From Halomonas faecis (GTDB taxonomy: Bacteria; Pseudomonadota; Gammaproteobacteria; Pseudomonadales; Halomonadaceae): 64,000 nt of DNA. A program made the translations under genes and the position numbers. Positions 14,970 to 23,709 of the stretch are shown in pieces. The stretch is taken from contig NZ_JAACZO010000022.1 in NCBI RefSeq assembly GCF_010993975.1, positions 1 to 64,000 of the forward strand. The letters are read 5' to 3'. Position 1 is the stretch's first letter; each line of letters begins with the position of its first letter. A model generated the notes under the pieces. The model did not search any database and was not told the origin of the DNA. It saw only the letters and a program-made list of their open reading frames with translations.

Positions 14970-15368
14970 TCATCCATTCTCCGCATACTGGGGAAGGTCG
15001 TCAGTTATTTCGAACCATGGCGCCTTACTGTTCACGAAGACGTGGCGATCCGCGCGCACCCCGGGATCGGTATCGAGCGTGCCCAGCGGCAACGCATACA
15101 CTTCGGGTTTCGAATCGAACCGCGTGTGAATGCTCGAGCCGCAGTTCGAGCAAAAGACCTTGTATTCGCCGGGTGAAGATTCATAGGACTTGAGCAATTC
15201 CTGGCCCTTGACGGTTCGCCAGTCCTGCATTCGCACCTTGGCACACGTCCTGAAAGCGGCAGCGTGAAGCTTTCTGCACATGGAGCAGTGACAATGGTAA
15301 ACGTCCTTGAGGCTACCATTGATTTCGTATTGAACGCCGCCGCAGAGGCAGCTACCCGATAGGCTCAT
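14970..15368 (-). CDS. GFA-family (CENP-V/GFA domain) zinc protein
   Basis: 132 residues from the ATG at 15368, supported by AGAGAGG eight bases upstream. The zinc ligands of the glutathione-dependent formaldehyde-activating fold are present: GSCLCGGVQY, CHCSMCRK and CSNCGS. True Gfa adds formaldehyde to glutathione, but most members have unknown substrates, so only the fold is assigned. It lies in tandem with the cupin gene downstream and may be co-transcribed. Confidence 0.88.
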   Translation of the reverse strand: MSLSGSCLCGGVQYEINGSLKDVYHCHCSMCRKLHAAAFRTCAKVRMQDWRTVKGQELLKSYESSPGEYKVFCSNCGSSIHTRFDSKPEVYALPLGTLDTDPGVRADRHVFVNSKAPWFEITDDLPQYAENG

Positions 15369-15629
15369 TGATAGACCTCTCTTCACGGTGGCTGAGACGA
15401 GCTATCGTTCGTCGAGTCGAGTGATTTACAGGAACACGTTGGATGGTTGACCCATCCGAAGCGTAAGCAAGAGCGGCGATGGCTGCAAAAACGGCGGTGG
15501 GTCGTGGCATCGAACTCGACGCCCTCTTGCCGGTTCCCATCATTGCCCAGCACGGTTGCAGACTCAACGAGCCCCGATCATGATGGCACGAGCCGTCTCG
15601 GCAACACGTGCCCCCGCCACGGAGCTCCC

Positions 15630-16139
15630 ATGCCATTGTTGATCGACTTTCAGGACGCCCGTGAAGCCACCCGCTGGCGAACCATCAACGATGATGTCAT
15701 GGGAGGCATTTCCCGCGGCGAGATGACGGTGGAAAACGGCATCGGCGTGTTCAGCGGCGAACTTTCCCTGGAGCATGGCGGCGGCTTCGCCTCGGTGCGC
15801 CGCGATCCCGAGGCCTTCGAGCTGGACGGCTATGCGGGCATGATGCTCAACGTGCGCGGCGACGGCCGCGGCTATCAACTACGCCTGCGCACCAACCGGC
15901 TGTTCGATGGCGCGGCCTACCGGGCTCGCTTCCAGCCACCGGCTGGCGAATGGCAACGCATCGTCCTGCCTTGGCGAACGTTCGAAGCGGTCTTTCGCGG
16001 TCGGCTACTGACGGATGCCCCACCGCTCGAGCCCGACGCGATTCAGCAGGTGGGCCTGTTGATCGCTGACAAGCAGGCCGGGCCGTTTCGACTGGAGGTC
16101 GAGTGGGTGGGAACTCAAGGAGACGGAGATCGGGGATGA
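15630..16139 (+). CDS. CIA30-family (NDUFAF1-like) protein
   Basis: 169 residues from the ATG at 15630 with GGAG upstream. The CIA30 pattern is clear: WRTINDDVMGGISRGEM near the start, then FASVRRDPEAFELDGYAGMMLNVRGDGR, and a C-terminal jelly-roll strand set ending LEVEWV. Bacterial members are galactose-binding-like proteins of uncertain role, while the mitochondrial relative assists complex I assembly. No signal peptide, so probably cytosolic. The 261 bases before it carry no convincing gene, but include a short segment (15459-15500) resembling 18218-18258. Confidence 0.85.
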   Translation: MPLLIDFQDAREATRWRTINDDVMGGISRGEMTVENGIGVFSGELSLEHGGGFASVRRDPEAFELDGYAGMMLNVRGDGRGYQLRLRTNRLFDGAAYRARFQPPAGEWQRIVLPWRTFEAVFRGRLLTDAPPLEPDAIQQVGLLIADKQAGPFRLEVEWVGTQGDGDRG

Positions 16140-16166
16140 GGTAGGGGATCTCTCCCCTCGCCTCAT
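16136..16166. terminator. Hairpin between convergent genes
   Basis: ATGAGG-AGGGGA and TCCCCT-CCTCAT pair across a short loop, covering the stop of the CIA30 gene. It could end transcription from both sides. No strong T-run follows, so it is a candidate only. Confidence 0.45.
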
Positions 16167-16169
16167 GCC

Positions 16170-16781
16170 TTATCGCTTCGCCGTAGCCAGTGCTGCCCCG
16201 AAGCACATGAACGTCGCCCCTCCGATCCGATTGACCACGCGCGCTCCCGTCGGCGAACCGAGCCAGCCCTTTGCCTGCTGGCCGAAGAGTGCATACAGGC
16301 AGTGAATCACGATGACCAGGGTGCTGTAGGTCAGCACCAGCAAGGCGAACTGAGCCTTGAAGCCCCACTCCGGGCTGATGAACTGGGGAAAGACCGAGAG
16401 AAAGAAGAACACGGCCTTCGGATTGGTCAGCTGGATTGCAAGCCCTTCGAGAAAGCGGCGGCGAAAGCCCAGTGACGGCGTGGGCCGCTCAGCGAATGCA
16501 AGCGCCGGAGATCGCCACAGGCAAATTCCCAGATACAGCAGGTAGGCGGCACCGAGCAACTTGAGCGCCGTAAAGGCAACTGCCGAGGTCGCCAGTACCA
16601 CGCCGACACTCGTCGCGGATATGCTCGCCACGATCAGCGTGCCAAAAGCGATGCCGAATATTCCACCAAGACTCCCCATGAAGCCAAAGCGTAGCGAGTT
16701 GCTGAGCGTCATCACGACGCCCGGCCCCGGGCTGAGAACCGTCAGCGTCGCCATGACCAGGAACAGCCAATAAAGGTCCAT
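16170..16781 (-). CDS. LysE/RhtB-family exporter
   Basis: 203 residues. The ATG at 16781 is preferred because GGAGG lies nine bases upstream; for the ATG at 16790 it would be too close. Six hydrophobic segments and the family motif LTVLSPGPGVVMTLSNSLRFG near the N-terminus, plus IQLTNPKAVFFFLSVFPQF in the middle, identify an amino-acid or metabolite effluxer. Substrate unknown. It is one of three LysE-type genes in this window and, unlike the other two, has no adjacent regulator. Confidence 0.9.
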   Translation of the reverse strand: MDLYWLFLVMATLTVLSPGPGVVMTLSNSLRFGFMGSLGGIFGIAFGTLIVASISATSVGVVLATSAVAFTALKLLGAAYLLYLGICLWRSPALAFAERPTPSLGFRRRFLEGLAIQLTNPKAVFFFLSVFPQFISPEWGFKAQFALLVLTYSTLVIVIHCLYALFGQQAKGWLGSPTGARVVNRIGGATFMCFGAALATAKR

Positions 16782-16805
16782 CTCAAACATCCTCCGAATG
16801 ATGGC

Positions 16806-17150
16806 TCAAAGTTGCCAGAGGCCGTGATCGTTCGATCCAATGATGTATATCGCGAACTTTCCCTTCCCGGGAATTTCCATCGGATGCATAGCAATCTTCG
16901 CACCCTGAGCCTCGATCCGGGAAACGGCCGATTCGATATCGTTCACGAGCCAATAGGGCCGAACCACAGGGTCTTCTGTCTCTCTCAGTGGGCCTCTGAC
17001 GCCGACGGTCGTACCGTCGAGCAGTCGACAGGTTCTGGCTCCACCGAGAAGCTCATCCGGGGCACTGAACTCAACGCCATGGGCGGCCTCATATGCATTG
17101 CACACCGCATCGACATCATGCGATACGATTTCCAGGTAATGTACCTTCAT
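16806..17150 (-). CDS. VOC-superfamily (glyoxalase-like) protein
   Basis: 114 residues with the beta-alpha-beta-beta-beta repeats of the vicinal-oxygen-chelate fold: MKVHYLEIVSHDVDAVCNAYEA, then VRPYWLVNDIESAVSRIEAQGAKI and a terminal strand with NDHGLWQL. It lies 25 bases upstream of the LysE gene on the same strand, so it may be co-transcribed. Members act as lyases, dioxygenases or resistance proteins; no specific reaction can be assigned. Confidence 0.82.
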   Translation of the reverse strand: MKVHYLEIVSHDVDAVCNAYEAAHGVEFSAPDELLGGARTCRLLDGTTVGVRGPLRETEDPVVRPYWLVNDIESAVSRIEAQGAKIAMHPMEIPGKGKFAIYIIGSNDHGLWQL

Positions 17151-17248
17151 GCGCTTTCCTCACTATCGAATGCATCTGGCAGGAGACGGACTGCGACCGG
17201 ATACGACACTGCATTCGTTTCAATGGCGTATCGCCCCACCGGCATGCG

Positions 17249-17932
17249 TCAAAATCTTGGATTGATACTCAACGACAACATGGCCGAGAGATGACACAAC
17301 GGCCTTCCTGAATTCTGCTGCAGCTCATTGAAGGCATCTTGTACGGCCTGAATGTCTCGCTGACTCGTGGGAGTCCGGTCAATGATGCCGGCGGCCATCA
17401 AGCGCGCAACCACATCGCTGGTCAATAAAAACGTATCCTTTCCGACCAGGCGTAAGAATCCGGCACCCGAGCGTCCGCCCAAACGAGCGCCGCGCTTGGC
17501 AAGCAAACGCCACAAGCCGATGATGTCGGAACTCGGCCAGTTGGCAATGAACTCGCCAAAGCTGGTGCCATGCTCCTGGCGAACATCCAAAATGAATTGG
17601 GCGTTTTTAGGAATGGTCTGGAGCTTGGTACGATGACGAATGACTCGATCGTTTTTCATGTAGCCTTCGATTTGTTCCGGGCTGAGCAACACCATTTTCT
17701 CGGGTTCAAAGCCCCAGAAGGCGTCTTCAAAGGCCGGCCACTTGGCATCGACCACCGAATGTTGCATACCGGCCTGAAACACCCGCTGACTCATGGCGGA
17801 AAGATAGCGATCATCCCCCTTCTGCTTCAGCTCGTCGGGAGTGAGCGCTTCGGGAAGGAAGGCCTCCAAGGCTTCGTCAGATTCGAAACGCTTGCGTGCG
17901 GTGTCGTAAAGCCAGCGGTAGTCGAGTGTCAT
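17249..17932 (-). CDS. DNA-3-methyladenine glycosylase I (Tag)-like protein
   Basis: 227 residues from the ATG at 17932, with GAGG five bases upstream; the open frame runs on to 18172 without homology. Tag-family pattern: YRWLYDTARKRF near the start, AMSQRVFQAGMQHSVVDAKWPAFEDAF, then MKNDRVIRHRTKLQTIPKNA and a helical C-terminus. Tag enzymes remove 3-methyladenine. In this diverged subfamily the aromatic and zinc-binding residues of E. coli Tag are not obvious, so activity is uncertain. Confidence 0.75.
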   Translation of the reverse strand: MTLDYRWLYDTARKRFESDEALEAFLPEALTPDELKQKGDDRYLSAMSQRVFQAGMQHSVVDAKWPAFEDAFWGFEPEKMVLLSPEQIEGYMKNDRVIRHRTKLQTIPKNAQFILDVRQEHGTSFGEFIANWPSSDIIGLWRLLAKRGARLGGRSGAGFLRLVGKDTFLLTSDVVARLMAAGIIDRTPTSQRDIQAVQDAFNELQQNSGRPLCHLSAMLSLSINPRF

Positions 17933-18394
17933 GCTTGCCTCAGTGGAAGTCATGGAATCAGTACCTGCCCAATGCGCTCTGCTCCGGCGGTCTGGAAGTC
18001 GTGCCGTTTCTGGTCGCGGCCGGTCGATGATGAATCGGTCGTGCTGGCACCGCTTCAATGTAGGGTGTCGTCGGCTGCTACGCCGGTAGTGGCTCACGAG
18101 ACACGCTAACGCCCCTAACCTGAAAGCCGTGATGAACTCCTGCCATCCCTGCGGTGGTCCTTGCGCTCCCACGATATTGCTCGAAAGCCCGGTCGTTTCA
18201 GGTACCTGAGAAGATCAGCGTATGCAAGAGTAGCGATGGATGCAAAACGGCGGTTCGCGGACGAGCAGGCCTTGAGGCTCATATCGATGAGGAAGCCTAA
18301 CAGCCCGACAACCTGAAGTGCTCGGAGATGAATGAGGCGGGATATGATAACGTGAGAGCACTTCGCAGATTTTTCTGAAGAAACGGAGGCTCAT
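17933..18394. other. Intergenic stretch without a supported gene; short imperfect repeats
   Basis: About 460 bases between the Tag-like and BCCT genes. I see no ORF with homology. Two short segments resemble other intergenic DNA in the window: 18138-18163 matches 11173-11198 at about 22 of 26 bases, and 18218-18258 matches 15459-15500 over about 40 bases. They may be decayed copies of a dispersed element. The right end must hold the BCCT promoter, with AACGGAGG just before its GTG. Confidence 0.4.
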
Positions 18395-20014
18395 GTGCTG
18401 GAATGGCTGCAACGTCGACTCGGACTGCAGACCATACCGGGGGTGTTTTTTACCTCGGCGGGGATAGCCGCACTTTTCATCGCGCTGGCGATCCCATTTG
18501 ACCAAGTCGTTGCCGAAAGTTTCGGGCTGCTCACCGGTTGGGTCGCTCGTAACCTGGGCTGGTTCTACATCCTCGCCGTGAGCGTTCTGTTGATCTTCCT
18601 GCTCGTGCTGGCGATCAGCCGCTATGGCAACATCCGGCTGGGAGCGGACGACAGCCGCCCCGATTATTCCAACCTGACCTGGTTCACCATGCTGTTTGCC
18701 GCCGGCATCGGCACCATTCTGATGTTCTGGGGCGTTGCAGAACCGGTTTCCCATTTCGCCCACCCGCCTTTCGACAACGTACAGCCGGGTTCGGAGCGAG
18801 CGGCCAGCGATGCCATGACCATAGCGCTGTACCATTTTGGCCTGCACACTTGGACGATCTTTGCCATGCCGGGATTGGCGATCGGTTACTTTGCCTACCG
18901 GCATGATCTTCCCATGCGCATTAGCAGTCTGTTCTACCCAATCCTCGGAGAAAGGGCCTTTGGCCCTTGGGGCTGGGCCATCGACGTGATTGCTGTACTT
19001 GGCACTCTGTTTGGTGTGGCAACCTCGCTGGGGCTCGGTACGCTGCAATTGAACAGTGGCCTGAACTATCTGTTTGGCGTGCCTTCCACCGCCCTGATCC
19101 AGGTCGGCTTGATTGCCGTCATTACCGGCATCGCCGCCACTTCGGTAGCGCTGGGGCTAGACAAGGGAGTGCGCCGCCTGTCCCAGGTCAATATTGTACT
19201 GGCCATGGTCTTGCTGGCTTTCGTTTTCACCGTAGGGCCAACCGTATTCATTGCCGAGGGAATGGTCCAGAGCGTGGGCGATTACTTCGACAAGTTGCCG
19301 TGGCTGGCTTTCTGGACCGAGACCTTCAAAGAAACCGACTGGCAGCGGCAGTGGACCCTGTTTTACTGGGCATGGACCATCTCCTGGGCGCCTTATGTGG
19401 GAATTTTCATTGCCCGAATTTCTCGGGGGCGAACCATCCGCGAGTTTGTGGCCGGTGTCTTGTTTGCGCCCACGGCTTTCACTCTGGTCTGGTTCGGCAT
19501 CTTCGGTCTCTCGGCCATCCAGGTGGAGATGAACGGCCAGATATCCCTTGCCGAACAGGTTCAGCAAGATCCCTCGGTGGCCATTTTCGCCTTCCTGGAA
19601 GCTTTCCCGCTAGCGGATATCGCATCTGCGTTGAGCGTCGTCATCATCGTTATTTTCTTTACCACATCATCCGATTCGGCCTCCTTGGTGATCGATATGT
19701 TGACGCGGCGCGAAGATCAACCATCGTTGGTGCGCCAGCGTATTTTTTGGGCTGTTGCTCAAGGGGTAATTGCTGCGACACTGCTATTGGCCGGCGGACT
19801 GGACGCCTTGCAAAATGTGATCACCTCCCTTGGTCTACCTTTTTGCTTCCTTCTGGTCTTCATGGCAATAGCTCTTTTCAGAGCGCTACGAGCGGATTAT
19901 CGCGGCTTCAGTGTCGATGAATTGGTCCAGGGTAGAGCCTTCCCCGAAGTGGAGGGCACTTCCAACGCTAAACAGGAGACCGATAATGTATCAGAAACTG
20001 TTGGTCGCCATTGA
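18395..20014 (+). CDS. BCCT-family betaine/choline/carnitine-type transporter
   Basis: 539 residues from a GTG with GGAGG five bases upstream. Twelve hydrophobic segments and the BCCT signature FYWAWTISWAPYVGIFIARISRGR place it among Na+- or H+-coupled carriers of quaternary ammonium solutes (glycine betaine, choline, ectoine). The unwound helix segment FAAGIGTILMFWGVAEP is present. The short C-terminal tail suggests little osmosensing domain. The stop overlaps the UspA gene by 29 bases, so the two form a unit. In a halophile, osmoprotectant uptake is the likely role. Confidence 0.92.
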   Translation: MLEWLQRRLGLQTIPGVFFTSAGIAALFIALAIPFDQVVAESFGLLTGWVARNLGWFYILAVSVLLIFLLVLAISRYGNIRLGADDSRPDYSNLTWFTMLFAAGIGTILMFWGVAEPVSHFAHPPFDNVQPGSERAASDAMTIALYHFGLHTWTIFAMPGLAIGYFAYRHDLPMRISSLFYPILGERAFGPWGWAIDVIAVLGTLFGVATSLGLGTLQLNSGLNYLFGVPSTALIQVGLIAVITGIAATSVALGLDKGVRRLSQVNIVLAMVLLAFVFTVGPTVFIAEGMVQSVGDYFDKLPWLAFWTETFKETDWQRQWTLFYWAWTISWAPYVGIFIARISRGRTIREFVAGVLFAPTAFTLVWFGIFGLSAIQVEMNGQISLAEQVQQDPSVAIFAFLEAFPLADIASALSVVIIVIFFTTSSDSASLVIDMLTRREDQPSLVRQRIFWAVAQGVIAATLLLAGGLDALQNVITSLGLPFCFLLVFMAIALFRALRADYRGFSVDELVQGRAFPEVEGTSNAKQETDNVSETVGRH

Positions 20015-20450
20015 CCCGGAAGACGATGGCGAGGGCAAGTGTGCCATAGCAGCTGCCATGGAGCTGCTGACCGAGGATGGGGAGCTTCACCTGGCCAGCG
20101 TTTACAATCCGGGCGGCGGTGGATTTTTCCCGCACGTGACGGAAGAAGCGCCAGAGCAGAAAGAAGCGGAGGTTCGGAAAAAACTGGATCTGTTCGTTCG
20201 CAAGTATTTGCCTTTGGACCGAAATGCGAGCTTACACGTGGTAGCAGGAAGCGCTGGCGAAAAGCTGGTGGGCCTCGCGGCCCAGCTCTCTGCCGATCTG
20301 ATGATCCTGGTATCCCGCGGCAGCAGCGGCCACTGGCCCCTGCGCCGTGCCACTGTGGAGTATGTTTCCGTCAATGCGCCATGTCGGGTACTGGTGTTGC
20401 CTTCATCGGAACGAGCCGACTCTCAGACTGCAGAAGAAGAGGATAAATAG
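19986..20450 (+). CDS. Universal stress protein (UspA family) coupled to the transporter
   Basis: 154 residues from the ATG at 19986, with AGGAG upstream inside the transporter gene. UspA fold: MYQKLLVAIDPEDDGEGK at the start and ADLMILVSRGSSGHWPLRRATVEYVSVNAPCRVLVLP at the end. The ATP-loop pattern G-2x-G-9x-G(S/T) is close to met by SRGSSGHWPLRRATVEYV, with Thr where Ser or Gly is usual. In Halomonas elongata a Usp (TeaD) controls the ectoine transporter; the overlap here suggests a similar control of the BCCT carrier. Confidence 0.88.
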   Translation: MYQKLLVAIDPEDDGEGKCAIAAAMELLTEDGELHLASVYNPGGGGFFPHVTEEAPEQKEAEVRKKLDLFVRKYLPLDRNASLHVVAGSAGEKLVGLAAQLSADLMILVSRGSSGHWPLRRATVEYVSVNAPCRVLVLPSSERADSQTAEEEDK

Positions 20451-20610
20451 TCGAATACGCTGACGGAGAAACACGGCCCGGATGCCGGCATGGCAAGGCC
20501 TGCCACTGTCGCGCTTAGACGTTCGCCCTCTCATGTCCGCTCGCTTGGCCCCGGCAGTATGCAGTTTCTTGTAGCTATCGATCAGGCGCTGGTGCCTCGA
20601 AAGAGCGACA

Positions 20611-20892
20611 CTAACTCACTGGAAACGTGAATGTTTGCCCATCCGCTGGGATCAGCAACCTATCCTGAAGATTTTCGCGCTGACAACGGCAGGCCAAGTC
20701 GTTACGGCTAACCGGGCAATGATCCAGAGCCTCCAGGTGATTGGCGACAACGATCCCCGAGCTGAGATGACTGGCAGCTATGACGTCCTCTTCACCCATG
20801 ATGATTTCACCGCCTAGATCAAACCGGGCTCCACCGGCAGGTAATATCGAGACATCCGGCTGGCGTTGCGTTAAGCAGTTCTTGACGTCCTC
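20611..20892 (-). pseudogene. C-terminal stump of an MBL-fold metallo-hydrolase
   Basis: The minus-strand frame from about 20892 to the stop at 20611 reads VKNCLTQRQPDVSILPAGGARFDLGG, then GIVVANHLEALDHCPVSR and RLLIPADG. This is the characteristic C-terminal half of MBL-fold hydrolases (ANHLEALDHC). The N-terminal half, with the HxHxDH zinc motif, is missing, and upstream codons show no homology. It abuts the AraC stump on the opposite strand. Confidence 0.7.
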
Positions 20893-20895
20893 GGT

Positions 20896-21280
20896 CAGGA
20901 CACTTCCACGCCTGCTTGAACGCAACACACCCTTTCAGGAGCTACCTGAACTGATACAAAAAGCCCCCTTTTTACGAGACGTGTTTCATTGGGTTGAGAA
21001 AACTCCGTACACCCACCTAAAGACTGCCTCACTCGCCAAGCACCTGCACATCACCCAGCGCACTCTCAGCAGAAAAATTGTCACCACCACCGGCTATAAC
21101 AGTGCGCAACTCATGCGATTGATAAAACTCAATCAGATAAGCGAGCTATTGATAAGCACCAACAAGCCGGTATATCGCATCAGTGACGAAATGGGTTTCG
21201 CCGATGACACGAGTCTGCGCCGCAGCTTCAAGCGGATAACGAATATGACACCAGGAGAGTATCGGCGGTCCTTCGCTTGA
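20896..21280 (+). pseudogene. C-terminal stump of a GlxA/AraC-type regulator
   Basis: From about residue TLPRLLERNTPFQELP the frame matches the end of GlxA-like regulators, including both helix-turn-helix units (LAKHLHITQRTLSRKI, then ISDEMGFADDTSLRRSFKRITNMTPGEYRR). The N-terminal DJ-1-like domain is gone. An ATG at 20780 keeps the frame open, but the first 40 codons read through the opposite-strand stump. It could in principle still yield a DNA-binding fragment. Confidence 0.7.
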
Positions 21281-21384
21281 AGAGGCTGGTTTCAGTTAGT
21301 CGTTGAGGACGAGGTGCGCGGAAACGCCCTCCCCGTCGAGACCACCGGGCCGGGCGCTGACGGCGAGAGCGTAGGAAGGGAGAG

Positions 21385-23601
21385 TTACGAGGTGGCGATA
21401 CCGGCCCTGGCAGCGCGGGCGGCGTGCAGCTTCCGGTAGCTATCGATCAGGCGCTGATGCCTTTCCAGTCCTTCCAGTTTCATGCTGGTCGGAGTCAGGC
21501 CATGGAAGCGGACCTCGCCTTGCACTGAGCCCACCACGGCGTCCATGGTTTGCACACCGAACAGACGCTCGAGGTTGTCGCGGTAATCGGAAAGCTCGAG
21601 CTCGTCGTCCAGGGCGATCTCCAGCACCGCCTGAACCGCCTGATAGAACAGGCCCCGCTCGACGGTGTTGTCGTTGTACTGCAGGAAGGCCTCGACTCGC
21701 TCAAGGGCTTCCTCGTGCCGTTGCAGCGCCAGGTCGATCAGCAGCTTCAGCTCGAGGATGGTCAGTTGCCCCCATACGGTGTTCTCGTCGAACTCGATGC
21801 CGATCAGGGTGATGATGTCCATCTGCTCGTCGAGCGGGCTCTCCTCGAGGCGCTCGAGCAGGTCGGCCAGCTGCCGATCGTCCAGGGCGTGAACGTTCAG
21901 GATGTCCTCGCGGAACAACAGCGCCATGTTGGTGTTGTCCCAGACCAGATCCTCCACGGGGTAGACCTCGGAATAGCCCGGCACCAGGATGCGACATACC
22001 GGCGCGCCCAGGTCCTCGAAAACGGCCATGTAGGCTTCGTGACCCAGCGCCTCGAGAATGCCGAACAGGCTGGCGGCCTCTTCCTCCGTACTGCTGGAAC
22101 CGCTGCCGGAGAAATCCCACTCGCAGAAGTCGTAATCGGCACGGGCGCTGAAGAAGCGCCAGGAGACCACCCCCGAAGAATCGATGAAGTGCTCGACGAA
22201 GTTGTTGGGCTCGGTAACGGCCAGCGAGTTGAAGGTAGGCGCCGGAAAGTCGTTCAGCCCCTCGAAGCTGCGCCCCTGCAGCAACTCGGTCAGGCTGCGC
22301 TCCAACGCCACCTCGAAGCTCGGATGCGCACCGAAGGAGGCGAATACGCCGCCGGTCCTGGGATTCATCAGGGTCACGCACATCACCGGGAACTGACCGC
22401 CCAGAGAGGCATCCTTGACCAGCACGGGAAAGCCCTGGGCCTCCAGCGCCTCGATGCCCGCCAGAATGTCGGGGTACTTCTCGAGAACCTTCCGGGGAAC
22501 GTCCGGTAGGGCGAGCTCCTCCTCGATGATCTGCTTCTTCACCGCCCGCTCGAATATCTCGGAAAGGCACTGTACCTGGGCTTCCGGCAGCGTGTTGCCG
22601 GCGCTCATGCCGTTGCTGAGATAGAGGTTCTCGATCAGATTGGAGGGAAAGTAGACCGTCTCGCCGTCCGACTGGCGCACGAAAGGCAACGAGACGATGC
22701 CGCGTTTCATCTTGCCGGAGTTGGTGTCGATCAGATGCGAGCCGCGCAGCTCGCCCTCCGGATCGAAGATCGCCCGGCAGTGCTCGTCCAGGATGCCCGC
22801 CGGCAGCGCGTCGCCCGGCCCGGGCTGAAACCATTCCTCGTTGGGATAGTGGACGAAGGCGCTATTCGCGATCTCCTCGCCGAAGAACTGATCGTTGTAG
22901 AAGAAGTTGCAGCTCAGCCGCTCGATGAACTCGCCCAGCGCCGAGCACAGCGCGCTCTCCTTGGTGGCACCCTTGCCGTTGGTGAAGCACATCGGCGAGG
23001 CGGCGTCGCGAATGTGCAGCGACCACACGTGCGGCACGATATTGCGCCATGAGGCGATCTCGATCTTCATGCCGAGGTCGGCCAGGATGCCCGTCATGTT
23101 GGCGATGGTCTGCTCCAGCGGCAGATCCTTGCCCTCGATCCAGGTACCCTCGCCGCGCTCGGCCCCCTGGGGCACGCCCGTCAGCATGGCCTGGGCGTCC
23201 TCGTCGATGTTCTCCACCGCCTCGACCTGGAACTCGGGGCCGGTCTGCACCACCTTCTTCACCGTGCAGCGGTCGATGGAGCGCAGGATGCCTTGGCGGT
23301 CCTTGTCGGAAAGATCTGCCGGCAGCTCGACCTGGATCTTGAAGATCTGCTGATAGCGGTTCTCCGGGTCGACGATGTTGTTCTGCGACAGCCGGATGTT
23401 CTCGGTGGGGATGTTCCGCGCGTTGCAGTACACCTTGACGAAGTAGGCCGCACACATGGCCGACGACGCCAGGAAATAGTCGAACGGGCCGGGGGCCGAG
23501 CCGTCGCCCTTGTAGCGGATGGGCTGGTCGGAGATGACCGTGAAGTCGTCGAACTTGGCCTCCAGGCGGAGGTTGTCGAGATAGTTGACCTTGATTTCCA
23601 T
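21385..23601 (-). CDS. OsmC-YcaO fusion protein
   Basis: 738 residues from the ATG at 23601, where the family normally begins (MEIKVNYLDNLRLEAKFDDF). Residues about 1-140 are an OsmC-like domain with a conserved Cys in SSAMCAAYFVKVYC. The middle is a YcaO ATP-dependent domain (TKESALCSALGEFIERLSCNFFYND, then SEIFERAVKKQIIEEELALP), and the end is helical with TPR-like repeats. YcaO domains phosphorylate amide backbones; this stand-alone fusion is linked in other bacteria to ribosomal protein S12 methylthiolation by RimO. No peptide-precursor gene is nearby, which argues against a RiPP cluster. Confidence 0.9.
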   Translation of the reverse strand: MEIKVNYLDNLRLEAKFDDFTVISDQPIRYKGDGSAPGPFDYFLASSAMCAAYFVKVYCNARNIPTENIRLSQNNIVDPENRYQQIFKIQVELPADLSDKDRQGILRSIDRCTVKKVVQTGPEFQVEAVENIDEDAQAMLTGVPQGAERGEGTWIEGKDLPLEQTIANMTGILADLGMKIEIASWRNIVPHVWSLHIRDAASPMCFTNGKGATKESALCSALGEFIERLSCNFFYNDQFFGEEIANSAFVHYPNEEWFQPGPGDALPAGILDEHCRAIFDPEGELRGSHLIDTNSGKMKRGIVSLPFVRQSDGETVYFPSNLIENLYLSNGMSAGNTLPEAQVQCLSEIFERAVKKQIIEEELALPDVPRKVLEKYPDILAGIEALEAQGFPVLVKDASLGGQFPVMCVTLMNPRTGGVFASFGAHPSFEVALERSLTELLQGRSFEGLNDFPAPTFNSLAVTEPNNFVEHFIDSSGVVSWRFFSARADYDFCEWDFSGSGSSSTEEEAASLFGILEALGHEAYMAVFEDLGAPVCRILVPGYSEVYPVEDLVWDNTNMALLFREDILNVHALDDRQLADLLERLEESPLDEQMDIITLIGIEFDENTVWGQLTILELKLLIDLALQRHEEALERVEAFLQYNDNTVERGLFYQAVQAVLEIALDDELELSDYRDNLERLFGVQTMDAVVGSVQGEVRFHGLTPTSMKLEGLERHQRLIDSYRKLHAARAARAGIATS

Positions 23602-23709
23602 GGGGCACCGGAGGTTTTGCGTGGGCAGCACGAGGCGGCAAACCCGCCATTATCCAGTTTTCGACGCGCCTCGTCTTGGGCGGCGGCAAAAAATCCGCCG
23701 GGGCACGCG

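Noticed and set aside
18215..19048. 277-residue minus-strand open frame antisense to the BCCT gene
   Set aside because: It lies mostly within the transporter gene on the other strand and shows no domain; the plus-strand BCCT signature is decisive.
20611..20928. Intact small protein of 105 residues
   Set aside because: It is only the C-terminal half of an MBL-fold hydrolase with the metal-binding half missing, so it was called a pseudogene.
21385..23601. YcaO gene as part of a RiPP (thiazole/oxazole peptide) cluster
   Set aside because: No precursor peptide, E1-like partner or dehydrogenase lies nearby, and the OsmC-YcaO fusion is a known stand-alone family.
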